Shown here piece by piece: positions 5,896 to 11,225 of a stretch of DNA of 11,225 nucleotides (within the stretch, counting starts at the first letter, position 1; each line of letters begins with the position of its first letter). The notes beneath the pieces were generated by a model that saw nothing but the letters and a program-made list of their open reading frames with translations, ran no database searches and had not been told where the DNA came from. The DNA comes from Chitinispirillaceae bacterium. Its GTDB lineage: Bacteria; Fibrobacterota; Chitinivibrionia; Chitinivibrionales; Chitinispirillaceae. A program made the position numbers and the translations under genes. Location of the stretch: the NCBI GenBank assembly GCA_016926315.1, contig JAFGOU010000176.1, forward strand, positions 1 through 11,225, written 5' to 3'.

Positions 5896-7191
5896 TTACC
5901 GGTCCAGCGGTTCGACTTCAATGGTCGCGTCACGGTCGGCGCCGGTCGACACGATCAGGAGCGGGACGGAGTAACACCGGTTTCGCAGGAGATCGATATA
6001 CTCGATGGCCGCTTTCGGCAGGTCGCGGTAGGTCCGGCAGCCGGCGATGTCGCACTTCCATCCCAAAACGGTTTCATAGATCGGACGGACTTTTTCGAGC
6101 GCGGCAAGGCTCGACGGAAACTGTTCCGTTTTTTTCCCGTCTATTTCGTAATGGGTGCAGAGGCTGATCGCGTCGAATGAGTTCAGTACGTCGATTTTAG
6201 TCAGTGCGAATCGGGTCAGCCCGTTTACCTGGACCGCTTTGCGCACCATGACGCTGTCGAACCATCCGCACCGCCGGGAGCGTCCGGTCGTGGCCCCGAA
6301 TTCCCCGCCTTCGGAACGCAGTTTTTCGCCGACGGCGTTCGAAAGTTCCGTGGGAAACGGGCCGTTGCCGACCCGGGTCGTATAGGCCTTGACAATACCG
6401 ATGACGTGGTCGATGCTGGTTGGTCCGATACCGCTGCCGGTGCAGGCCGACCCGGCGATAGTATTCGACGATGTCACAAAGGGATAGGTGCCGTGGTCGA
6501 TATCGAGAAAGGTACCCTGTGCCCCCTCGAAGAGCAGGTTTTTATTATCGCGGATCGCCGTGAACAGATACCTGCCGGTATCGGTTATAAACGGGAGCAT
6601 TTTCTCGCGAATGCTCCGGTACTCTTCAAGTATTTCCCGCGCGTCCAGTTCGATGGACTCGTTAAACAGCGCCCGAATCATCCGTTCCTTGCGACCGAAA
6701 CAGGCGTTGAATTTTTCGGTAAACGATACCCAGTCGATAAGATCCCCGACCCGCAGACCGGTCCTTGCTACCTTGTCACCATAGGCGGGACCGATCCCCC
6801 TTCCGGTGGTGCCTATTTTCCCACTTCCTTTGGTTGATTCGGCGGCCAGGTCTTCGCGTTTATGATAGGGGAGTACCAGGTGTGCCAGGTCCGATACCCA
6901 GAGCCGGTCCTTCACGGAAAGTCCCATGGCCCGGAGTTCGTCGACTTCCTTCAGAAATTGCTGTGCATCAAACACCACGCCGTTGCCGACGACGCACGTT
7001 TTCGCCGGGTTCATGATCCCGGAGGGAACGAGATGAAAAATGAATTTTTCCTTGCCCGCAACCACGGTATGCCCTGCATTGGCTCCTCCCTGGAAGCGGA
7101 CGATAACATCCGACCGGCCGGTGAGATAATCAATGACCTTGGCCTTGCCTTCATCGCCCCATTGGGCGCCGACGATAACTGAATTGGGCAT
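5896..7191 (-). CDS. purA: Adenylosuccinate synthetase
   Basis: PurA joins IMP and aspartate, using GTP, to form adenylosuccinate, the first committed step to AMP. The 431 residues are complete. The phosphate-binding loop QWGDEGKAK is at 10-18 with catalytic Asp13, and GGANAGHT at 35-42 has catalytic His41. GTTGRGIGPAYGDK is at 117-130, FEGAQGTFLDIDHGTYPFVTSSN at about 221-243, YTTRVGNGPFPTE at 270-282, and the base/aspartate contact region TTGRSRRCGWFD at 301-312. The loop has Ala17 where the common form is GDEGKGK. The ATG at 7191 is chosen over an in-frame upstream start at 7236 because GAAGG lies seven bases before it and the first residues then match the family. It heads the minus-strand run and is divergent from the XPB helicase. 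Confidence 0.97.
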   Translation of the reverse strand: MPNSVIVGAQWGDEGKAKVIDYLTGRSDVIVRFQGGANAGHTVVAGKEKFIFHLVPSGIMNPAKTCVVGNGVVFDAQQFLKEVDELRAMGLSVKDRLWVSDLAHLVLPYHKREDLAAESTKGSGKIGTTGRGIGPAYGDKVARTGLRVGDLIDWVSFTEKFNACFGRKERMIRALFNESIELDAREILEEYRSIREKMLPFITDTGRYLFTAIRDNKNLLFEGAQGTFLDIDHGTYPFVTSSNTIAGSACTGSGIGPTSIDHVIGIVKAYTTRVGNGPFPTELSNAVGEKLRSEGGEFGATTGRSRRCGWFDSVMVRKAVQVNGLTRFALTKIDVLNSFDAISLCTHYEIDGKKTEQFPSSLAALEKVRPIYETVLGWKCDIAGCRTYRDLPKAAIEYIDLLRNRCYSVPLLIVSTGADRDATIEVEPLDR

Positions 7192-7285
7192 GATGCAACC
7201 TTCTCTACACGTATAAAAACAGAAACGCACCTGCAACCGTCTTTTCGCGATTCAAAGGGCTGACGGAAGCGGTATTGAGAGTTTA

Positions 7286-7315
7286 AAACTACCTCATTGC
7301 AGGAAGAAAGGTCAA
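7286..7315 (-). promoter_or_regulatory. Candidate promoter of the purA run
   Basis: On the minus strand TTGACC (7315-7310, 5 of 6) is followed after 18 bases by TAGTTT (7291-7286, 3 of 6). Start near 7279 would give a leader of about 88 bases. It lies in the 218-base divergent gap with the XPB gene. I found no convincing promoter for the XPB side. Confidence 0.3.
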
Positions 7316-7409
7316 TAATGAGCGACGGTAACAGCGCCCTGTTTAAAAGGTCTGGCTGATGGTATTTTATGAGGCTTGAAAAAAACAGCCCCTTTTGCCA
7401 GGAAAACCG

Positions 7410-9080
7410 GTGAACCAGGAAAATCCTATAATCGTTCAGAGCAACAATTCTATTCTTCTCGAGGTCAGTAACCCGCTGTTTGCCGAAGCGCGCAATGCGG
7501 TCAGCGAATTCGCCCATCTTGATAAAAGCCCGGAGCACATCCATACCTACTCCATAACACCGCTTTCACTCTGGAACGCGTCCGCGCTCGGCATGACCGC
7601 AGATGAGGTCATCGGCCGGCTGGGGCGCTATTCAAAATATCCGCTGCCGTCAAATGTTGTTCTGGATATCGGCGAACTCATGGGACGGTTCGGGAAGATC
7701 GTGCTTGAAGCCTCTCCCAAAGGTCTTGTTCTGCGTTCTTCCGATCCGGCATTGCTTGCCCACCTCGCGAGACATCCTAGGCTGCACCCCCTTCTGGGAG
7801 AGGCGGTCGATGACCATAGCGTACCGGTGCCCGAGGCGAACCGGGGATTAATTAAACAGGTCCTGATAAGCATCGGTTTCCCCGCCTGCGACCGGGCCGG
7901 CTATGTCGACGGCACTCCCTATCCGATAGCCCTTCGTACCACGCTTCCCGATGGCGCGGCATTGGTCATACGGGAGTATCAGCGGCACGCAGCGGAGGCA
8001 TTCATCGGCAACGCGGATTCGCCCGGAGGCAGCGGAGTGGTGGTCCTGCCGTGCGGTGCGGGGAAAACCATTGTCGGTATGTACGCGATGAGTCTTCTGA
8101 AACGGCGCACCTTGATTCTCGTGACCAATGTTACCGCCGCACACCAGTGGAAACGGGAGCTCTGCGAGAAGAGCACCATTCCTCCCGACGCGATCGGCGA
8201 GTACAGCGGAGAGGTAAAGGAGATCAAACCGATCACACTTGCGACCTATCAGATTCTGACCTACCGGAAAAAAAAGACCGACCCGTTCCTGCACTACGGA
8301 CTATTCAATTCCGAGAACTGGGGGCTTATCATTTATGACGAAGTGCATCTTCTGCCTGCGCCGGTGTTCAAATTCACCGCTGAATTGCAGGCACGACGGC
8401 GGCTTGGTTTGACCGCAACGCTCATCAGGGAAGATGGCCACGAGGAGGAGGTATTTACCCTCATCGGTCCCAAAAAATTCGATGTGCCATGGAAAGATCT
8501 GGAACGACAGGGATGGATAGCAACTGCCCGCTGCGTGGAGATCCGGCTCGACCTGCCGCCCGGGGAGAAAATGGACTACCTTTCACTTGCGCCCAAGCAG
8601 CAGATACGGCTTGCCTATGAGAATCCGCGTAAACTTACCATTGCGCAGGAGCTTCTCGAACGCCACCGGGGCGACCAGGTTCTGATCATCGGCCAGTATC
8701 TATCCCAGGTGGAGCATTTTTCAAAGGAGATCGGCGCGCCCATAATTACCGGCGTCACGCCGATGAAAAGGCGCGATGAGATTTACGATGCATTCAGACG
8801 GGGAGAGATCAAAGTACTCGTCCTTTCCAGGGTCGGCAATTTCGCCGTCGACCTTCCTGATGCCAATGTGGCCATTCAAATTTCCGGCTCGTTCGGTTCG
8901 CGTCAGGAAGAGGCACAACGGCTGGGAAGGATTTTGCGGCCGAAGAGAATGGGGGAGCAGGCGGTGTTTTATTCGATCGTCACCAGGGAATCCCGTGAAC
9001 TCGACTTCGCCATGAACCGGCAGCTGTTCCTTACCGAACAGGGATATACCTATGATATCCAGTACCGGGAATTCGAATGA
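7410..9080 (+). CDS. XPB/Ssl2-type superfamily 2 DNA helicase
   Basis: The protein is an ATP-dependent 3'-5' DNA helicase of the XPB family, which opens DNA in repair and, in eukaryotes, in TFIIH; bacterial members are less studied. Of 556 residues, about 1-130 form the N-terminal region shared by bacterial XPB (SPEHIHTYSITPLSLWNA at 40-57), and the first helicase domain follows. Landmarks are REYQRHA (188-194), Walker A LPCGAGKT (213-220), TNVTAAHQW (239-247), DEVH (310-313), LTATLIREDG (334-343) containing the RED motif typical of XPB, and the late helicase motif EEAQRLGRILRPK (500-512). The GTG at 7410 has AGGA six bases upstream and is preferred over a TTG at 7395. No XPB partner nuclease of the archaeal Bax1 type is next to it. 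The gene converges on the DUF116 gene with 35 bases between and no terminator hairpin visible there. Confidence 0.93.
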   Translation: MNQENPIIVQSNNSILLEVSNPLFAEARNAVSEFAHLDKSPEHIHTYSITPLSLWNASALGMTADEVIGRLGRYSKYPLPSNVVLDIGELMGRFGKIVLEASPKGLVLRSSDPALLAHLARHPRLHPLLGEAVDDHSVPVPEANRGLIKQVLISIGFPACDRAGYVDGTPYPIALRTTLPDGAALVIREYQRHAAEAFIGNADSPGGSGVVVLPCGAGKTIVGMYAMSLLKRRTLILVTNVTAAHQWKRELCEKSTIPPDAIGEYSGEVKEIKPITLATYQILTYRKKKTDPFLHYGLFNSENWGLIIYDEVHLLPAPVFKFTAELQARRRLGLTATLIREDGHEEEVFTLIGPKKFDVPWKDLERQGWIATARCVEIRLDLPPGEKMDYLSLAPKQQIRLAYENPRKLTIAQELLERHRGDQVLIIGQYLSQVEHFSKEIGAPIITGVTPMKRRDEIYDAFRRGEIKVLVLSRVGNFAVDLPDANVAIQISGSFGSRQEEAQRLGRILRPKRMGEQAVFYSIVTRESRELDFAMNRQLFLTEQGYTYDIQYREFE

Positions 9081-9115
9081 TGAAATGACCGTGCCGGATA
9101 CTTCATATGGCGGTG

Positions 9116-9928
9116 TCAGGCCTTCCTGAAGAACTTTATCGCCTCTTCCACCATGGTCATGTCCACGCAGGTGTTGACGCACGGGCCGTTGGGGCGGTCG
9201 TTGATGACCCCGTAGACCGGTACCGGATGGGCGTCCTGGATCCCGAAGGTAAGATCGCGCTCGCAGGCGACCGCGACGATGCCGCTTGGTTTGAAGGCGG
9301 CGACCCGCCGGCGCGCCAGCGTGCCGCCGTTGACCACTTCCATATGGAGACCGTATTTCTCACCGAGCTCGACGAGGCTGCCGACGGCGCACCTGCCGCA
9401 CCTGACGCAGTTGTTGACGTCGTTGGTCAGCTTGCGGTTGCAGATGTCGATCTGAAGGCAGTGGGGGAGGAGTACGAGAATGCGGTCGCCCTTTATTCTC
9501 TTCCGTTGTGCGATGGTCAGCGAGTTGTTAACCTTGACAAAGGATGCACGAAGCCGGTTCCGGTCGATCCCGCAGACCTGCGCAAGCGTTGCCGCGATCG
9601 GGAACAGAACCTTGATGGTAATGGAGGCGCGCCCGTGCGGATAGAGCAGGTCGATACCCGACAGCGCGGTGAGGGTGATGAGCAGGAGCCCGCTGAACGG
9701 TACAAGAAAAAAAAGAAGCATGCCGATCCCGAGAATCGTCACAAAGAGCGGATTGATCGCCGAAAGCCGCGGTTCGATCAGATAGAAGGAAATGGCTTCG
9801 ATGATGGCGAGTATGAGGAGGCTGACCCAGCAGGCACCAAGGAAAGTTGCCATGGTCCACCACGAGCGCCACGTGGACTCATGGGCCAGTCCGGAGGCCT
9901 TTGTATCAATGGCGGAGGGTTGGATCAT
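9116..9928 (-). CDS. DUF116 membrane protein with cysteine-rich domain
   Basis: The function of DUF116 is not established. The 270 residues have two hydrophobic stretches at about 26-50 and 60-90, likely two membrane helices, then a cytosolic domain typical of the family: RILVLLPHCLQ at about 149-158, LTNDVNNCVRCGRC at 167-180, VNGGTLARRRV at 199-209, VAVACERDLTFGIQDAHPVPVYGVINDRPNGPCVNT at about 218-253. Cysteines 157, 163, 174, 177, 180, 222, 250 and 254 could ligate one or two metal or Fe-S centres (inference). It starts 21 bases after the nfu stop and has no Shine-Dalgarno sequence, which suggests coupling to nfu and a shared Fe-S theme. The ATG at 9928 is the first in frame. Confidence 0.88.
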   Translation of the reverse strand: MIQPSAIDTKASGLAHESTWRSWWTMATFLGACWVSLLILAIIEAISFYLIEPRLSAINPLFVTILGIGMLLFFLVPFSGLLLITLTALSGIDLLYPHGRASITIKVLFPIAATLAQVCGIDRNRLRASFVKVNNSLTIAQRKRIKGDRILVLLPHCLQIDICNRKLTNDVNNCVRCGRCAVGSLVELGEKYGLHMEVVNGGTLARRRVAAFKPSGIVAVACERDLTFGIQDAHPVPVYGVINDRPNGPCVNTCVDMTMVEEAIKFFRKA

Positions 9929-9949
9929 AACTGCGAGAAAGGACGGCCG

Positions 9950-10177
9950 TCAGTCAATGACATTTTCAACGCCTTTAACTTCAGGGATGCGGTTTTTGAG
10001 GAGCCGCTCGACGCCCATTTTAAGGGTCATTGCCGCGCCCGGGCAACCACGGCACGCTCCCTGGAGTCTGACACGCACGATACCGTCCCCGGTTACCTCA
10101 ACCAGTTCGATATCACCGCCGTCTGCCTGGAGGTTGGGCCTGATTTCATCAATAACTGACTGGACTTTCTCTTTCAT
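9950..10177 (-). CDS. NifU C-terminal domain (Nfu) Fe-S cluster carrier
   Basis: Nfu-type proteins receive Fe-S clusters from the assembly machinery and pass them to target enzymes. This 75-residue protein is a single Nfu domain with no scaffold or A-type domain attached: VIDEIRPNLQADGGDIELVEV at about 8-28, and GACRGCPGAAMTLK at 40-53 with the cluster-binding CxxC at Cys42 and Cys45. The ATG at 10177 has CGGAG seven bases upstream and gives a start typical of stand-alone Nfu. The frame is open further upstream to an ATG at 10387, but that extension crosses a terminator-like hairpin and has no family match. It is followed closely by the DUF116 gene. Confidence 0.94.
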   Translation of the reverse strand: MKEKVQSVIDEIRPNLQADGGDIELVEVTGDGIVRVRLQGACRGCPGAAMTLKMGVERLLKNRIPEVKGVENVID

Positions 10178-10231
10178 TGGTTTCTCCGGTAAGGAGGAAG
10201 AAACAGGGCACTGCTGTTTGATTACACGGGA

Positions 10232-10261
10232 AAAATACATGAGCCGGAAGCGAAGATACAA
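10232..10261 (-). promoter_or_regulatory. Weak candidate promoter directly before nfu
   Basis: TTGTAT (10261-10256) and TATTTT (10237-10232) on the minus strand are 18 bases apart. If used, nfu would start near 10225 and would not depend on reading through the upstream terminator-like hairpin. Weak by consensus. Confidence 0.25.
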
Positions 10262-10277
10262 CATTGGCAGGCACAAA

Positions 10278-10352
10278 TTAAAAAGGGAGTGGGCCGACGC
10301 GCCAACGGCAGAACCACTCCCCAACAGAGAACATGCTGTGAGGCATGTAGGT
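10278..10352 (-). ncRNA. Candidate ~75-base small RNA or nfu leader with two hairpins
   Basis: From a predicted start near 10352 the minus-strand RNA would contain hairpin 1, ACATGC (10348-10343) with GCATGT (10336-10331) around a six-base loop. Hairpin 2 follows: GGGAGTGG (10321-10314) with CCACTCCC (10292-10285), with an inner GCCG/CGGC stem, ending in a run of five U. A promoter with a possible UP element lies just upstream. It matches no RNA family that I recognise. Two readings are open: a free-standing small RNA, or an attenuated 5' leader of nfu, whose start codon is about 100 bases beyond the U-tract. Confidence 0.4.
10280..10322 (-). terminator. Intrinsic terminator on the minus strand
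   Basis: A perfect eight-pair stem (10314-10321 with 10285-10292), extended by a G-U pair and capped by a further four-pair inner stem, is followed on the minus strand by TTTTTAATTT. On the plus strand no U-tract follows, so the direction is clear. It would end either the candidate small RNA or read-through from thiS. Confidence 0.7.
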
Positions 10353-10358
10353 GATATC

Positions 10359-10407
10359 AATATAAACGATAATGAATAAAGATGCAACTGTTTTTTTTTA
10401 AAAAAAA
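10359..10407 (-). promoter_or_regulatory. Candidate promoter with UP-like A/T tract
   Basis: TTGCAT (10387-10382) and TATATT (10364-10359, 5 of 6) on the minus strand are exactly 17 bases apart. The run of nine T and eight A at 10391-10407 lies at about -39 to -55 relative to the predicted start, where an RNA polymerase alpha-subunit UP element would sit. The -35 box is only 3 of 6, which such a tract can offset. Confidence 0.45.
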
Positions 10408-10577
10408 CGCCGGATAGTATGGGTGGGGTTTTTGAAATAAAGGATAATCGTCATAACGTTATTAATTTCAGCACGATACGGATATATTGAAAAAAATAAA
10501 TTTAGGATACTTTATGGCCGGTGCATAAAAAAAATAATTCTTTTTGTCGTACGGGTGGAACGGAAGCGATGCGGGTA
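10408..10577 (-). other. AT-rich intergenic region between thiS and the candidate RNA
   Basis: No gene is seen here. Base composition is much richer in A and T than the flanks. It contains the ten-base palindrome ATAACGTTAT (10453-10462), which could be an operator, and a run of A and T at 10527-10545 that could form only a weak A-T stem after thiS. No convincing terminator for thiS was found. Confidence 0.4.
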
Positions 10578-10778
10578 TTATCCGCCGTGAGCAAGGTGAA
10601 AGGCGATAACCTCGGCCCGGTCCGGCACCTGCCATGAATCGTAATCGTCGTGCGGGACCAGCCGGTCGTTCACGGTCACGGTGATGAGCGCGTAGTCGTA
10701 TCCCATGACGTTCAAAACATCCCGAACGGTCATTCCCGGTTTCCATTCGATGGCGTCACGGTTATTGACACGTACCAA
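10578..10778 (-). CDS. thiS: Sulfur carrier protein ThiS (ThiS/MoaD-like ubiquitin fold)
   Basis: ThiS carries sulfur as a C-terminal thiocarboxylate to the thiazole synthase ThiG in thiamine synthesis. ThiF first adenylates its last glycine. The 66 residues end in HGG with nothing after, the required Gly-Gly tail (Gly65-Gly66), and show a beta-grasp pattern: VRVNNRDAIEW, MTVRDVLNVMGY, LITVTVNDRLVP, and AEVIAFHLAHGG, where small carriers commonly read V-x-x-x-x-x-x-x-GG. The start is the TTG at 10778: AGGAG lies eight bases upstream and no ATG or GTG is in frame near it. It overlaps the thiF 3' end by 17 bases in another frame, so translation is coupled. MoaD is the main alternative, but the neighbour thiF favours ThiS. 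Confidence 0.85.
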   Translation of the reverse strand: MVRVNNRDAIEWKPGMTVRDVLNVMGYDYALITVTVNDRLVPHDDYDSWQVPDRAEVIAFHLAHGG

Positions 10779-11225
10779 TTCTGCCGCTCCTGTCGTTCGT
10801 GAGCTGTTCCAGCGCGATGTTCGCCTGCATGTTCGCCGCGATCGCCACACGGGCGGAACAGAGCCCCATGCCCATATCCGATTTGCCGTCACCGACGACG
10901 TGGACCATCCCCGCGCGCCGTATCGTCAGTGCGCCGGTATTGCCGATGCCCGCAATGCCGCTTGCGCAGACCACCGGTTTATGGGGAAATGCCGCGCACC
11001 ATGCTTCGATGAGCCATGACTTTGCTTCGGCGCGGTCGAATGCCTCGATGAGCAGGTCCGCGTCTCCAAAAACCGCGGGTACGTCTGAACCGGCGATCTT
11101 CCGATTCACCAGCGTCAACCGCACCGCAGGATTGATCGCCGTGAGGTGGCATGCGAGCGCTTCGACCTTGACAGCCCCGATGTCGTTCTGGAAATAGTGC
11201 TGGCGGTTGAGGTTCGACGGCTCGA
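10762..11225 (-). CDS. thiF: ThiF family adenylyltransferase (5' part outside window)
   Basis: ThiF activates the C-terminal glycine of ThiS with ATP, in the E1-like (ubiquitin-activating) fold. The 153 visible residues cover the part after the nucleotide-binding Rossmann strand: EPSNLNRQHYFQNDIGAVKVEAL at 1-23, a hallmark of the ThiF/MoeB family, then GDADLLIEAFDRAEAKSWLI at about 53-72 and KPVVCASGIAGIGNTGALTIRR at about 82-103, and near the end VAIAANMQANIALEQL. The last part resembles the short ThiF of anaerobes such as clostridia, which lack the C-terminal extension of some other E1-like enzymes. The gene is followed by thiS in overlapping frames. The N terminus, with the GxGxxG loop, lies beyond 11225. 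Confidence 0.88.
   Translation of the reverse strand, partial: EPSNLNRQHYFQNDIGAVKVEALACHLTAINPAVRLTLVNRKIAGSDVPAVFGDADLLIEAFDRAEAKSWLIEAWCAAFPHKPVVCASGIAGIGNTGALTIRRAGMVHVVGDGKSDMGMGLCSARVAIAANMQANIALEQLTNDRSGRIGTCQ

Noticed and set aside
9081..9115. Shared terminator between the converging XPB and DUF116 genes
   Set aside because: I could not find a stem with a U-tract in the 35 bases.
9107..10159. Open frame of 350 codons on the plus strand
   Set aside because: It lies opposite the DUF116 and nfu genes, both firmly identified. Its Asp/Val/Gly-rich protein is typical of a mirror frame in GC-rich DNA.
10285..10321. Hairpin considered as a tRNA acceptor stem or integron-type recombination site
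   Set aside because: The arms are only 21 bases apart with no D, anticodon or T arm, and no integrase or core site is nearby. The U-tract fits a terminator better.
9950..10387. Upstream extension of nfu giving a lipoprotein-like N terminus
   Set aside because: The added residues (with LTACSLLG) look like a lipobox by chance. They cross a terminator hairpin, and the ATG at 10177 has a good ribosome site and a normal Nfu start.

Overview
This is bacterial chromosomal DNA of moderate-to-high GC, densely coded on both strands. No phage, transposon, CRISPR or tRNA signal was seen. The gene set (bacterial XPB helicase, DUF116 protein, bifunctional nuclease with UVR tail, thiF next to thiS, stand-alone LytR_C protein, tiny Ala/Lys-rich peptide) points to an anaerobe-like Gram-negative lineage. 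A Spirochaetota-type genome is my tentative guess. It rests on gene content and family resemblance only, not on any marker gene.

Left part (1-1740). An L,D-transpeptidase fragment on the minus strand faces a LOG-family (TIGR00730) gene on the plus strand, and the two candidate promoters have overlapping -10 boxes. After the LOG gene comes a 440-base stretch with a self-contained tiny transcription unit: two candidate promoters, a structured leader, a perfect Shine-Dalgarno sequence, a 17-codon ORF encoding three AAKKK repeats plus a final Lys, and a strong intrinsic terminator.

Middle (1739-7191). A 730-residue Tex-like protein with a C-terminal S1 domain lies on the plus strand and converges, with 12 bases between, on a minus-strand run that reads purA, bifunctional nuclease (DUF151+UVR), panD, a membrane-anchored LytR_C protein and rsfS. 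Gaps are short (8 and 27 bases, and a 4-base overlap) except for 220 bases before panD. The run joins AMP synthesis, beta-alanine/CoA supply, a nuclease, an envelope-type protein and a ribosome silencing factor.

Right part (7192-11225). purA is divergent from an XPB/Ssl2-type DNA helicase. The helicase converges on a minus-strand set: DUF116 (membrane protein with a cysteine-rich domain), nfu (Fe-S carrier) and, further upstream, thiS and the 3' part of thiF (thiamine sulfur transfer). The 400 bases between thiS and nfu hold a second hidden unit on the minus strand: an A/T tract placed like an UP element, a -35/-10 pair with 17-base spacing, about 75 bases with two perfect hairpins, and a U-tract. 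It looks like a short noncoding RNA or an attenuated leader for nfu.

The two non-protein-like units (the AAKKK microgene at about 1353-1645 and the candidate RNA at about 10278-10407) are the least explained parts of the window.
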